Positions 18,283-27,355 of a stretch of 64,000 nucleotides of DNA are shown here, in pieces (the stretch's first letter is position 1; each line of letters starts with the position of its first letter). The position numbers were made by a program, and so were the translations under genes. The DNA is from Sphingobacteriales bacterium TSM_CSS (GTDB lineage: Bacteria; Bacteroidota; Bacteroidia; Chitinophagales; UBA2359), in NCBI GenBank assembly GCA_002212985.1, contig NBMY01000070.1, positions 1-64,000 of the forward strand, read 5' to 3'. The notes under the pieces were generated by a model. The model was not told the origin of the DNA, ran no database searches, and saw only the letters and a list, made by a program, of their open reading frames with translations.

Positions 18283-20913
18283 ATGAGCAGCGAACAACCA
18301 CAAAAATCATTTATCTTTATAATTGTTGAGTTTTTGAAAAACCTGTTTTCGGGTCTATTTTCTCCTGCCAAGCGGGGCAACAACAATAACCCTCCGCCAC
18401 CCGATGATACAGATAAACAAAACAACAACAATACAAACAACACCACTACCAATAACAACAGTGGCGCAGATACGGGCGGCAACAATGGCATCAATAACAC
18501 ATCGGGCAATGAAGGCAACTGGCCCCCGGCCACCCTCGATGCCGAAATGGGCGAAGCTACTTTCCGGTACGGCAATACCCTTATTACCATTACCAAAAGC
18601 AAAAAATATGTTGCTGTACAAACCAGCGAAGACCGCAGTTTGCTGCCCTCCATGCCCCTGGCCAGGCGCATTTCAAAGCGAACATTTAAAGATGCTACCA
18701 TTGCGTTGGGCAATTTTGAACTGGTGCAGGCGCAAGACCAAAACCCCGCCACCGTTGATGAAGCTTTAGACGAACTCAGAAGCCTGCCTACCGTAACCAT
18801 GGGAACCCATGTTTACCACACCACACAAACCAGTAATACCATGCCGCTGATACCAACCGGCGAAATCTACATAGTATTTAAACCCGATGCCGACAGCACC
18901 AAATGCCAGGAACTTTTAGACAGCCTATATCTGGAAACAACTCAGGTGCGCAGTGTGGGCGAAATGCTGGTACAGGTAACCCAAAAATCGCCAAACCCCG
19001 TAAAAGTAACTATTGCCCTGCAAAACTCTGAACTGGTTAGCATTGCAGAACCCGAAATGCAGGCGCCCATCAACTTTGAAGCCTTTGCCCTGCCAACCGA
19101 CTCATTGCTGAAAGACCAATGGCACCTGCAAAACAGGGGGCAGCACGGCAGTTGGACCAGCAGTGCCTTTAAAGCCGGCGCCGATGCCAAAGTAGTAGAT
19201 GCATGGAACTGGATGCAAAGTATGGGAACCGATAGCATTACCGTAGCCGTTATTGACAGCGGTTTTGACCTTGGACACCCCGACTTGAAAGGCAATGGTT
19301 CCAAAATTGTTGCTCCCTGGGATTTTGATACCGATACCCCCGATGTTTCGCCTCGTGTGGGCGACTGGCACGGAACACCCTGTGCCGGTGTGGCCATAGG
19401 CGCTGCCAACGGCATTGGTATTTTGGGCGCTGCTCCTAATGCCAAATTTATTCCCATTCGCTCGGCCGGTATTTCCGATACGCTGGTAGAGCGCATGTTT
19501 ATTCATGCCATGAACAACGGCGCCGATGTCATAAGCAACAGTTGGGGCGCCAGTTCGCCCGATTTTGTGCTTTCTACCCGTATGATTAACGCCCTAAAAA
19601 AAGCAGCAACCGAAGGGCGGGGTGGAAAAGGCTGCGTTATTGTGTTTGCCGCCGGAAACAGCAACCGCAATATTTGCAACGGAGCTACCCCCGATACCAT
19701 TATGGGCTTTGCCACCCACCCCAATGTAATTGCCGTGGCTGCCTCCAACAGCCGCGATGAGCGTTCTTCTTATTCCAACTATGGCAAAAAAATATCGGTT
19801 TGCGGCCCCTCCAATGGCTCGGGCGGTGCGGGTGTACTTACCGCCGATGTGGGCGGAACAATACCCCTGCCCAGCGGCGGCTTTGGCGAAAAAGGGTACG
19901 ATCCCGGCGAATATACATCGGGGTTTGGCGGCACTTCCAGCGCCTGTCCGCTGGTGGCCGGCGTTTGTGCCTTAATTTTATCCGTCAAGCCTTCACTTAC
20001 AGCCGCACAGGTAAAATCGGTACTGGAAAAAACCACCGATAAAATTGGCGCTTCCAATGATTACGACAGCAGCGGCCATTCCGATTATTTAGGCTTTGGA
20101 CGTATCAATGCGCTTAAAGCCGTTCAAATGGCCCGCGACGGACAGGTTTCAAACGTGCAACCTACACCCATACCCAACCCCGTACCACCACCGGTTACGC
20201 CACCCGTTACACCGCCCGTTACACCGCCCACGCCAACCCCCGAACCAACACCCCAAAAACCCGTTGAAGTGCTGGATTTACCCTTCGAAACACTTGTGGG
20301 CGGAAACTTAAACGCCGCCAACGATGAGCATATTTACAAACTGATGATTTCTGATGACCTGACCTTTAAAATGGACTCGCCCCTTGGCGATGCCAACAGC
20401 GATTTTGACCTCTATGTGCGCAAAAATGCTCTGCCCGAACCCAAAAACCGCCTCTATGATGGCAGCAGCGTAAACGACGGCAGTAATGAAACCGTACAAC
20501 TAACAAATGTTGCAGGAACTTATTATGCCCTTTTAAGAGCCTACCAAGGCAGCGGCGCCTATAACCTGTCGGTAAGTTTCAGCAGCCCGCTTCCCGAAGC
20601 CGGAGCCCGCCTCATTACCCTTGAAGCACTTACCGGCGGCATTTTGCGCAAAGAAGTAATGCCCGATATAGGTTTTAAAATAAACACCAACAAAAAACTG
20701 AGCATTACCCTGAAAGGCGATACCGGCAATAATTTTGACCTTTATATAAAACGCGGCGCACGACCCAAATGGAACGATTACGATGGGCGGGGTATAAAAG
20801 ACAGTGCCGATGAAATGGTGGAATTAACCAACCCTCAACCCGGTACCTACTATGTTTTGGTGCGGTTGGCACAGGGCAGTGGCTACTACAACCTATGGGT
20901 TAACTTGAGTTGA
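18283..20913 (+). CDS. S8 family subtilisin-like serine protease with two PPC-like domains
   Basis: I start at the ATG opening MSSEQPQKSF; the longer open frame from 18226 runs into the promoter region. There is no cleavable signal peptide, only a hydrophobic stretch (residues 8-23, SFIFIIVEFLKNLFSG) and then an N/T/P-rich linker. A fervidolysin-like propeptide (about 190-260) precedes the catalytic domain. The triad is visible: Asp325 in VAVIDSGFD, His363 in DWHGTPCAGV, Ser552 in GFGGTSSACP; Asn of the oxyanion hole lies in FAAGNSN. After a proline-threonine linker come two pre-peptidase C-terminal domains (each with NxDFDLYV/NNFDLYI and GTYY). No T9SS sorting domain is present, so the route of export, if any, is unclear. 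The protease may stay membrane-associated inside the cell or use a non-standard signal. Confidence 0.9.
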   Translation: MSSEQPQKSFIFIIVEFLKNLFSGLFSPAKRGNNNNPPPPDDTDKQNNNNTNNTTTNNNSGADTGGNNGINNTSGNEGNWPPATLDAEMGEATFRYGNTLITITKSKKYVAVQTSEDRSLLPSMPLARRISKRTFKDATIALGNFELVQAQDQNPATVDEALDELRSLPTVTMGTHVYHTTQTSNTMPLIPTGEIYIVFKPDADSTKCQELLDSLYLETTQVRSVGEMLVQVTQKSPNPVKVTIALQNSELVSIAEPEMQAPINFEAFALPTDSLLKDQWHLQNRGQHGSWTSSAFKAGADAKVVDAWNWMQSMGTDSITVAVIDSGFDLGHPDLKGNGSKIVAPWDFDTDTPDVSPRVGDWHGTPCAGVAIGAANGIGILGAAPNAKFIPIRSAGISDTLVERMFIHAMNNGADVISNSWGASSPDFVLSTRMINALKKAATEGRGGKGCVIVFAAGNSNRNICNGATPDTIMGFATHPNVIAVAASNSRDERSSYSNYGKKISVCGPSNGSGGAGVLTADVGGTIPLPSGGFGEKGYDPGEYTSGFGGTSSACPLVAGVCALILSVKPSLTAAQVKSVLEKTTDKIGASNDYDSSGHSDYLGFGRINALKAVQMARDGQVSNVQPTPIPNPVPPPVTPPVTPPVTPPTPTPEPTPQKPVEVLDLPFETLVGGNLNAANDEHIYKLMISDDLTFKMDSPLGDANSDFDLYVRKNALPEPKNRLYDGSSVNDGSNETVQLTNVAGTYYALLRAYQGSGAYNLSVSFSSPLPEAGARLITLEALTGGILRKEVMPDIGFKINTNKKLSITLKGDTGNNFDLYIKRGARPKWNDYDGRGIKDSADEMVELTNPQPGTYYVLVRLAQGSGYYNLWVNLS
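20191..20226 (+). repeat. 12-bp tandem repeat in the subtilase linker
   Basis: Three consecutive 12-bp units of the form CCxGTTACxCCx encode PVTP repeats in the proline-rich linker between protease and PPC domains. Units two and three are identical. Such arrays may change length by slippage and alter the linker. Confidence 0.7.
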
Positions 20914-20959
20914 TAAACCAATCAATCATACCATTGCCGGCATTAACCAACTTAAAACA

Positions 20960-21769
20960 GTGAAACTGCCCAACCTTGAACTGATAAGTTATGTTCATGG
21001 CAATGGCGGCCAAACCTCAACCCCATTGTTGTTTGTACACGGTGCGTGGCATGGTGCATGGTGCTGGGACGTGCATTTTTTGCCATGGTTTTATAAACAT
21101 GGCTACAATGTATATGCCCTTAGCCTGCGCAAACATGGCAACAGCAATGGCAGCAAACCACTATGGCGAACAGGTATAGCCGATTATGTGCGCGATGTGG
21201 AAACGGTAATGGCGCAACTTGCTGCGCCGCCTGTGGTTATTGGTCACTCTATGGGTGGGTTTGTTGTACAAAAACTGCTCAAAAAAAACAAAGTTCCGCT
21301 TGCTGGAGCCATATTGCTGGCGCCAATGCCAAATTTTGGCGCTTGGAAAATAGTGCTCAAATTGGCAAGACTGTATCCGCTTCGGTTTGTAATGGCTAAC
21401 CTTACCCTCAGTTTTTATGGTTTTGTAAACACTCCTAAATTGGTGAAACAACTCTTTTTTCCGGAGAACATGCCGCTAAATGAGGTAACTGTTTTTGCAA
21501 AACAAATGCAGGATGAATCTTACCGGGTGATGTGGGAATGGCTGCTGCAACTGCCCCCACACCGCCGCATACAAAAATTGCCCCCAATGTTGGTTGCCGG
21601 TGCCGGAAAAGATTTTATTATTCCGGCAAGCAATATGCAGAAAACCGCCCGTTTTTACCACACCGAAGCAGTTATTTTACCCCATTTGGCGCATGATATG
21701 ATGCTTGACCCCAACTGGCTGGCTGCCGCATCTTTGCTGAAAGAATGGCTTGCCACCCACATTACCTGA
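20960..21769 (+). CDS. Alpha/beta hydrolase
   Basis: The 269-residue protein has the alpha/beta hydrolase fold. The oxyanion-hole segment is LLFVHGAWHGAWCW, the nucleophile elbow is GHSMGG (Ser near residue 95), and the later LVAGAGKDFIIP and HLAHDMMLDPNW supply the expected acid and histidine. The closest pattern is the plant-like esterase/lipase group (HGAWHGAW), but the substrate is unknown. The start is a GTG 47 bp after the subtilase stop codon, so the two genes are probably cotranscribed. No signal peptide. Confidence 0.88.
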   Translation: MKLPNLELISYVHGNGGQTSTPLLFVHGAWHGAWCWDVHFLPWFYKHGYNVYALSLRKHGNSNGSKPLWRTGIADYVRDVETVMAQLAAPPVVIGHSMGGFVVQKLLKKNKVPLAGAILLAPMPNFGAWKIVLKLARLYPLRFVMANLTLSFYGFVNTPKLVKQLFFPENMPLNEVTVFAKQMQDESYRVMWEWLLQLPPHRRIQKLPPMLVAGAGKDFIIPASNMQKTARFYHTEAVILPHLAHDMMLDPNWLAAASLLKEWLATHIT

Positions 21770-21933
21770 CAGTGCCCTCCAATATTAAAGCCTTTTATGG
21801 CAGTAAAAGGTACAAAGTATAAAAATACAGTAAAAAATGCCGTTTAGCTATTTTAATTGGGGGTTCGGGGTTAATTTTACCTCCGCCATAAACACCACCT
21901 TAAATTTACCACTTATCTTTCTATTTTTTGCCC

Positions 21934-22908
21934 ATGAGTACCACCGCCGACAATTTGGCTTGTAGCTGTATTTATTGCAATGCCCCGCAAAACCGGCTGC
22001 TTTACCCCACCCGCGATATGTACGGCAATAATTTTACGGTAAGACAGTGCCGGCAGTGCGAAACCGTATTTCTGTGGCCGCCGCCCACCCCTCAACAGCT
22101 TGAACAAGCTTACTCCGAAACCTACTATGGCCAACAGGAACATAAATTTAACTCGCTCGTAGAAAGAGTGGTAGATTATTTCAGAAGCAGGCGGGCCAAA
22201 ATAATAGGCAGGTGGGTTAGCCCACCCGGCAGAGTGCTAGATATCGGCTGCGGAAACGGACGTTTTCTGCACTACATGCAGGGGTTGGGAAACTATGAAA
22301 CCTATGGCATAGAACTGCCGGGCAAAGCAGCCGAACGGGCAGCCCAAATAAAAGGCTTAATTCTGAAACAAGGAAAACTGGAAAACGGCGATTTTCCGGA
22401 AAATTTTTTTGATGCCGTAACCCTTTTTCATGTATTTGAACACCTTGACCAACCAAGGCAAACGCTTCAAATCATCAACAAAATTGTAAAACCCGGCGGC
22501 ATTGCCTATATTTCGCTGCCCAATATAGACAGTTTACAGAGCAGGTGGTTTAAAGGTAAATGGCTGCACTTAGACCCGCCCCGGCATTTGTTTTTTCTGG
22601 GTCCCAAAAACCTGCAACACCAAATGAAACAACTGGGGTTTGAACTTGCCGCAGAACGCTATTTTAACCCCGAATATAACCCTTTCGGTATGCAACAAAG
22701 CCTGCTAAACCTATTTTTAAATAAGCGCGATGTTTTGTTTGAACACCTTAAAGGCCACCATAACTACACAAAAGAGTACTCGCCGCTGAACCTGTTTTTG
22801 CAAAACCTCTTCTTCAAATCTACTTTTCCCCTGTTTGTATTATCCGATGCGCTTGAATCTTTATTTAAAAAAGGCGCTACCGTAGAAATGGTCTTCCGAA
22901 AAAAATAG
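21934..22908 (+). CDS. Class I SAM-dependent methyltransferase with N-terminal zinc-ribbon-like motif
   Basis: The start is the ATG opening MSTTADNLAC. Two CxxC pairs (CIYC near residue 12, CRQC near residue 39) suggest a zinc ribbon, as in many Methyltransf_23-type proteins. The SAM-binding site is VLDIGCGNGRFLHYM, followed by FDAVTLFHVFEHLDQP (motif IV) and IVKPGGIAYISLPN (post-motif). Length is 324 residues. This type commonly methylates sugars, lipids or small metabolites, often in surface glycan or secondary pathways, but there is no informative neighbour. The substrate is unknown. Confidence 0.87.
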   Translation: MSTTADNLACSCIYCNAPQNRLLYPTRDMYGNNFTVRQCRQCETVFLWPPPTPQQLEQAYSETYYGQQEHKFNSLVERVVDYFRSRRAKIIGRWVSPPGRVLDIGCGNGRFLHYMQGLGNYETYGIELPGKAAERAAQIKGLILKQGKLENGDFPENFFDAVTLFHVFEHLDQPRQTLQIINKIVKPGGIAYISLPNIDSLQSRWFKGKWLHLDPPRHLFFLGPKNLQHQMKQLGFELAAERYFNPEYNPFGMQQSLLNLFLNKRDVLFEHLKGHHNYTKEYSPLNLFLQNLFFKSTFPLFVLSDALESLFKKGATVEMVFRKK

Positions 22909-23009
22909 CTAATTGCCCAAAAATGAAAATTGGCATCAAATTTGGTCATTTTTTTGTAAATTAATTCAACATTCAACCACCAATACAAAACTTGCACAAA
23001 AAAAAGTCT

Positions 23010-23243
23010 TATTTTTGAGCAGCGTCAATATATGTCTTTTTTTTGCGCAACTTAAATGTTTATTAATTAAGGAAGCTCACAAAAATAAGTTTTTCTTATT
23101 TTTTGCAAAAATATTTCTTTTGAAGTGTAACCTTTACCATGCTTTACTCGTAATAATGAGTGAGTTTATACTCAAAAGAATTTAGTTGTTTGGGTTTAAT
23201 AAGGGTTTAGCCTTCTTACAGCAATGTAAGAAGGTTTTTTTTT
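23010..23243 (+). ncRNA. Candidate structured intergenic RNA
   Basis: Between the methyltransferase and the next gene lies an AT-rich interval with an unusual amount of pairing. TATTTTTG at 23010-23017 fits the -7 consensus TAnnTTTG exactly, although the -33 TTG (22992) is too close. Downstream are: a hairpin AAAAATAAG/CTTATTTTT (23081-23103); a long stem of 15 pairs with one bulge between 23115-23130 and 23166-23180 (TTCTTTTGA pairing with TCAAAAGAA, then GTGTAA pairing with TTATAC including one G-U); an internal ACTC/GAGT hairpin; and a strong terminator at 23211-23243. Open frames here do not look coding. It could be a small RNA of about 220 nt or simply a long 3' end; I cannot match it to a known family. 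Confidence 0.35.
23211..23243 (+). terminator. Strong rho-independent terminator
   Basis: CCTTCTTACA (23211-23220) pairs perfectly with TGTAAGAAGG (23225-23234) over a 4-nt loop and is followed by nine T. It lies about 300 bp beyond the methyltransferase stop codon, far for that gene, which suggests it ends a separate short transcript. Confidence 0.9.
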
Positions 23244-23642
23244 GCCCTAATCGCACCTCTTCGGAGCTATAGATTTGCCCTGTACCCGCACCGGCATAAA
23301 ACGCCCAAAACCCGTTCACATATCGGGCATCATTTGACTTGCTCCCGCTTCAACGGTGCATTTATTGCTCTTTTAACAACCATAAAAACCGTTGCAAAAA
23401 AAGTACATGTTATAAATTGCTTTTTTTGTGCTTTTTATAAAACAAAATTTATGAAATTGTTTTTCAAAAAATTTTACAAATATGCATAAACATAGGCAAG
23501 CAAAAGATTAAAACCGCCATTTTAAGAAAACAGTAGCGACTTTATCCTTAATATTATGGTCTGAAAACTAAACCCAACTACCGCAAATACAAAAATGTGC
23601 GAAACTAAGTTTCTCCGGCTGCAGATACATAATAAAAAAATT
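23244..23642. other. Intergenic region without a recognisable gene
   Basis: About 400 bp upstream of the beta-lactamase-fold gene. The second half is strongly AT-rich with A and T runs. No coding frame, RNA gene or clear promoter consensus is visible. Confidence 0.6.
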
Positions 23643-25100
23643 ATGCTCAAAAAACCCTTACTTATCATCATTTTTTTTCTACTGCTTTCGGGCGGTTTAC
23701 AGGCACAAAAAGTTAACGAAACCGACCGGCTTATAAAAATTCAGCGTTTGCTGCGCATTTATGATGTTTTAAAACAGTTTTCGGGAGTAGCCATAGTAGC
23801 TAAAGACGGAGTGCCCCTGTACAAATACACGGCAGGCATTACCAATTTCGACTATCGGGTTCCCAACTCCTTGTCGGGTCAATTTAACATGTTTGGCATT
23901 ACCGAATCTTTTACGGCATTGGGCATTATGCAACTGGTGCAGCAAGGAAAAATTAATTTAGATGCAACGGTAGGCACCTACCTGCCCCAGTTTACCAACC
24001 CACAAATAAAAAAACTTACCCTCGAACAACTGCTTTCGCATAGCTCGGGCTTAACAGACTACTATAAACTGCCCAATTATGTGGGTAATTTTTTAACCGT
24101 AACCAGCATTTCAGACCTTACCAAAATTATAGATAAAGAGCCTTTGCAGTTTGAACCCGGCAGCATGGTGCAGCGCTCGCCTTCCAACTACGTAATACTG
24201 GCAGCCATTATTGAAAAAATATCAGGACAATCATACAGCAATTACCTTAAACAATACATATTTACCCCCGGCGGGTTAAACAACGCTGCTTTGTACTACT
24301 GGTACGAAAGTGTAAGCAACAAAGCCGTAGGTTACACTTTTGACGACAACAACAAACCCATAACCAATGCTGCCTTTTGGGGCGCTTACCCCTTTGGCGC
24401 CGACGGTGTGTACTGCAATGCCGAAGAACTGGTTGCTTTCTTAAAAAACCTGTCTGATGGTAAATTACTCTCCAATACCTACCTCGACAAAATGTTTACC
24501 GCTTACACCGACCCCGATGTAGGCGGTTATGGCCTCGGCTGGAAAATTAAGCAATACGCCGACAGCAGCAAGGTTATTTACCAAAGTGGCGGGGTACAGG
24601 GGTTAAGCACTTTCATCAGCTACTCGCCCGTACAGAAATATGCAGTAGTTGTGCTTTCTAACTACAACCCCAATACTGCCCAATTTTTGGGCGGCATGAT
24701 AGACCAGGCGCTTTACACCGATGATTTTCTGGTGCCCGCCAATGCCGTGGCGTTTCAGCTCAATAAACTGGCACAAGACAACGGTTTTGATTACCTCATT
24801 TCCCACTTTGACGAACTGTCTGCTAAAAACAGTATAAAAATAGATGGCGCATGGCTGTTGCATGGTTACGGCCGAGACCTGATGCAAAAAGGCGAATACA
24901 CAAATGCCCTCGAAATATTTAAAATAAACCTCCGCAAGTTTCCCAATGAGCCGGTGGTGTATGATGGCATGGGCGATTGCTACTATAAAATGGCTAAACC
25001 CGAAATGGCACAGTACTATTTTGAAGAAAAACTGCGCAAAAAACCCGATGACAACTACGCCCGAAGCATGTTAAAAATGATTAAGGATTATCGAAAATAA
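23643..25100 (+). CDS. Beta-lactamase-fold (class C/AmpH-like) protein lacking active-site motifs, with TPR-like tail
   Basis: Starting at the ATG opening MLKKPLLIIIFFLLLSG gives a signal peptide ending LQAQ. The body follows the serine beta-lactamase/penicillin-binding fold: SGVAIVAKDGVPLYK, GIMQLVQQGKINLDATVG, LEQLLSHSSGLTDYY, LAAIIEKISGQSYSNYL and GLGWKI are all in the family order. The three catalytic motifs are changed. The SxxK box (normally FNIGSxxKxFTA) reads FNMFGITESFTA, so Ser is Gly and Lys is Glu. The YxN box reads RSP before NYVIL. The HxG box near the end reads QSG before GVQGLST. Residues about 395-480 look like two TPR units (ALEIFKINLRKFPNEPVVYD, YFEEKLRKKPDD). It is probably a periplasmic non-catalytic protein that binds peptide or peptidoglycan, an inference. 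Confidence 0.85.
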   Translation: MLKKPLLIIIFFLLLSGGLQAQKVNETDRLIKIQRLLRIYDVLKQFSGVAIVAKDGVPLYKYTAGITNFDYRVPNSLSGQFNMFGITESFTALGIMQLVQQGKINLDATVGTYLPQFTNPQIKKLTLEQLLSHSSGLTDYYKLPNYVGNFLTVTSISDLTKIIDKEPLQFEPGSMVQRSPSNYVILAAIIEKISGQSYSNYLKQYIFTPGGLNNAALYYWYESVSNKAVGYTFDDNNKPITNAAFWGAYPFGADGVYCNAEELVAFLKNLSDGKLLSNTYLDKMFTAYTDPDVGGYGLGWKIKQYADSSKVIYQSGGVQGLSTFISYSPVQKYAVVVLSNYNPNTAQFLGGMIDQALYTDDFLVPANAVAFQLNKLAQDNGFDYLISHFDELSAKNSIKIDGAWLLHGYGRDLMQKGEYTNALEIFKINLRKFPNEPVVYDGMGDCYYKMAKPEMAQYYFEEKLRKKPDDNYARSMLKMIKDYRK

Positions 25101-25140
25101 GTGGTTCAGTTTCTTTTTGCGCTTTGCTGTGTGAGGCGGT

Positions 25141-26514
25141 TTATACCTGTTTCAGGTAATCATCCATGTATTGGTCAAGAATTTGGGTTAATTGGCCTTT
25201 ATCCCATTTTTCTTCTACGTTGGGTATGTCCATAATTTTGGCAAACAATTGGTCTTGCAGTTTACCAATTCGCAGCGCTTCTGAGTAGCGCAGGTTGGGG
25301 CTAAAAGTAACCATGGAATACAGTGGAATGTACTGGTTTTCGAACTGCAGGTTTAGCCTTCGTTCAATTTCTTTACGCAGTATAAAATCGGGGTCGGCTA
25401 CCAGATCGCGCATTTCCACAAAATTGCGCAATGCCAGTTCTGCAATGGCATTGGCATCGGGTATTCGGCTTTGCTGGTATTGTTGCAGTGCCCGTTGCCA
25501 ATGTACGGTTCCATCGGGTTGAGTATGTTCATTCAATATATCGTTCAGCACACTGCAATCTTCAAACCCGCAGTTCATGCCCTGCCCGTAAAAAGGCACA
25601 ATGGCATGGGCGGCATCGCCAATAAGGGCAATTTTATGGTTATACACCCACGGGTTGCAGCGTATAAGCACCAGCGAAGAGGTGGGGTTGTGAAAAAAAT
25701 CTTCCATAAGTGTAGGCATAAGCGCTTTTGCATCGGGAAAATACCGGTCAAAAAAGGCATGTACCCCGGCTTCTGTTTTCAACATCTCAAAAGAAGGGTT
25801 GCCTTCAAACTCCAGAAACAGGGTGCAGGTAAAACTGCCGTCGGTATTGGGCAGAGCAATGAGCATAAAACTTTTTCGGGGCCAAATATGGAGGGCATTT
25901 TTTTCCATAAGCCACGAGCCGTTGGGTCCCGGCGGTATGGCAAGTTCTTTATAACCGTGGTCAATATAATCCTGGGCATAGTCAAACCGGTCGGTAAACT
26001 GCATACTGCCGCGGACGGCAGAAAAAGCGCCATCGGCGCCAAAAACAACATCGGCCTGCGCTGTAGAACCTGCGCCTGTACTTTGGTCTTGCAAATACAG
26101 GGTGGCTGCATTCAGGTCTATTTTGGTGCAGCGTTGGTTAAAGTAAAAGTGTACATTGTCAAAATCATCGGCACAGTTCATTAAGGTTTTATTGAGTTCT
26201 GCCCTTGAAACCGAATAAATACATTGCCCTTCCTTTCCGTAGGGCTGAAAAGACAGGCTGCCATCGGTATTATGCACCATTCTGCCATACATGGGTATGG
26301 CAATCTGGCGTATATGGTTGGCCACACCCACTTCCTCCAAAGCTTTCCAGCCGCGGTCGCTAAGGGCCAGGTTAATAGATCTGCCACCGTCAATCACGTG
26401 CTTGCGCATATCGGGGCGGCGCTCATAAACGTGTACGTCAAATCCTTTTTTGGCAAGGTACATGGCCAGCAAAGAACCCACCAGCCCGGCCCCGGCTATT
26501 GTAATTTTGTGCAT
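25141..26514 (-). CDS. kmo: Kynurenine 3-monooxygenase
   Basis: KMO is an FAD-dependent hydroxylase that turns L-kynurenine into 3-hydroxykynurenine, a step of tryptophan breakdown that can lead to quinolinate and NAD. The chosen ATG starts MHKITIAGAGLVGSLLAMYL, with the dinucleotide-binding GxGxxG at residues 8-13; the upstream open frame adds 28 residues of poor quality. Family hallmarks follow: GGRSINLALSDRGWKAL, YSVSRAELNKTLM, VVFGADGAFSAVR-like text, and ALIGDAAHAIVPFYGQGMN. Length is 457 residues, typical. The rest of the kynurenine pathway is not in the window. It is divergent from the HD-hydrolase gene. Confidence 0.95.
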   Translation of the reverse strand: MHKITIAGAGLVGSLLAMYLAKKGFDVHVYERRPDMRKHVIDGGRSINLALSDRGWKALEEVGVANHIRQIAIPMYGRMVHNTDGSLSFQPYGKEGQCIYSVSRAELNKTLMNCADDFDNVHFYFNQRCTKIDLNAATLYLQDQSTGAGSTAQADVVFGADGAFSAVRGSMQFTDRFDYAQDYIDHGYKELAIPPGPNGSWLMEKNALHIWPRKSFMLIALPNTDGSFTCTLFLEFEGNPSFEMLKTEAGVHAFFDRYFPDAKALMPTLMEDFFHNPTSSLVLIRCNPWVYNHKIALIGDAAHAIVPFYGQGMNCGFEDCSVLNDILNEHTQPDGTVHWQRALQQYQQSRIPDANAIAELALRNFVEMRDLVADPDFILRKEIERRLNLQFENQYIPLYSMVTFSPNLRYSEALRIGKLQDQLFAKIMDIPNVEEKWDKGQLTQILDQYMDDYLKQV

Positions 26515-26543
26515 AAAAAACCAGCATATTAAAATGAAACCAT

Positions 26544-26551
26544 TAACTTTG
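26544..26551 (+). promoter_or_regulatory. -7 element for the HD-hydrolase gene
   Basis: TAACTTTG fits TAnnTTTG exactly and lies 53 bp before the ATG at 26605. No matching -33 TTG is visible. Confidence 0.5.
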
Positions 26552-26573
26552 TTACGGCAGCAGCCCCACGCTG

Positions 26574-26581
26574 CAAAGGTA
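26574..26581 (-). promoter_or_regulatory. -7 element for kmo
   Basis: On the minus strand TACCTTTG fits TAnnTTTG exactly and lies 59 bp before the kmo ATG. The two divergent -7 elements are only 22 bp apart and face away from each other across overlapping promoter regions, so kmo and the HD gene may compete for polymerase. Confidence 0.5.
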
Positions 26582-26604
26582 TAAAAACTCAGCTGCAATT
26601 ACCT

Positions 26605-27243
26605 ATGAACCCTGCCCACCCCACCTTGCTTTTAAACAGATGGCTAAAGTTACTGCAAAATACCCAAACTACCGAACAACAACGGCAAACACTGCTGGAA
26701 ACGCTGCTAAAAAAATATTCGGCAAAAGGGCGTGTTTACCACAACGCCAACCATTTATGCGAAATTTTTATCCTGCTCAATGAATTTGCTGCCTTGCTTA
26801 CGGAACCCGATGCCACCGACTGGGCTGTTTTTTACCACGATGCCATTTACAACCCCCTGCGCAAAGACAATGAACAGCGCAGCGCACAACTTGCCCTGCA
26901 GGTAATGCAACAACTGAATTTGCCTCCTCAAACCATAATGCTCACCCAAGAACTCATACTGGCTACCCAAAACCATATTGCCACCCGGCAAAATATAAAC
27001 CTATACCTGTTTTTAGATGCAGATTTAGCCATTTTGGGGGCAGCGCCCGAAAAATACGACCTATATGCCCGCGCCATAAGAACCGAATACCGCTTAGTGC
27101 CCGATGTTTTGTACCGGCCAGGCCGCAAACGGGTATTACAACACCTGCTTGACAAGCCGGCGCTGTACTATATGCCCCAAATGCAGGCACGGTTTGAGCA
27201 ACAGGCCCGAATGAACATTCAACGCGAACTGCAAACCCTGTAA
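26605..27243 (+). CDS. Predicted HD-superfamily metal-dependent phosphohydrolase (COG4339-like)
   Basis: The 212-residue all-helical protein has the HD-type metal-binding residues: YHNANHL (residues about 52-58), the paired FYHDAIYNP (about 74-82) and a later FLDADLAILG (about 137-146). This is the pattern of a group often labelled predicted HD-superfamily hydrolase; some databases misname it as an NMDA receptor subunit. The substrate, probably a nucleotide or phosphomonoester, is unknown. It is divergent from kmo and 112 bp upstream of the thiolase gene. Confidence 0.85.
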   Translation: MNPAHPTLLLNRWLKLLQNTQTTEQQRQTLLETLLKKYSAKGRVYHNANHLCEIFILLNEFAALLTEPDATDWAVFYHDAIYNPLRKDNEQRSAQLALQVMQQLNLPPQTIMLTQELILATQNHIATRQNINLYLFLDADLAILGAAPEKYDLYARAIRTEYRLVPDVLYRPGRKRVLQHLLDKPALYYMPQMQARFEQQARMNIQRELQTL

Positions 27244-27355
27244 ACCGTGTTTTACCTGTAAAATGGCGCCTACACCCCCTTAACCATGGCACAAAACCCC
27301 GAAATAACGTAACTTTACCGCAAAATTATACCAACACCAGCACCCCAAAAACATC

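Noticed and set aside
22913-23185. A 90-codon open frame in the intergenic region before the terminator at 23211
   Set aside because: Composition is AT-driven (K, F, L, I), with no recognisable motif; the structured RNA explanation fits better.
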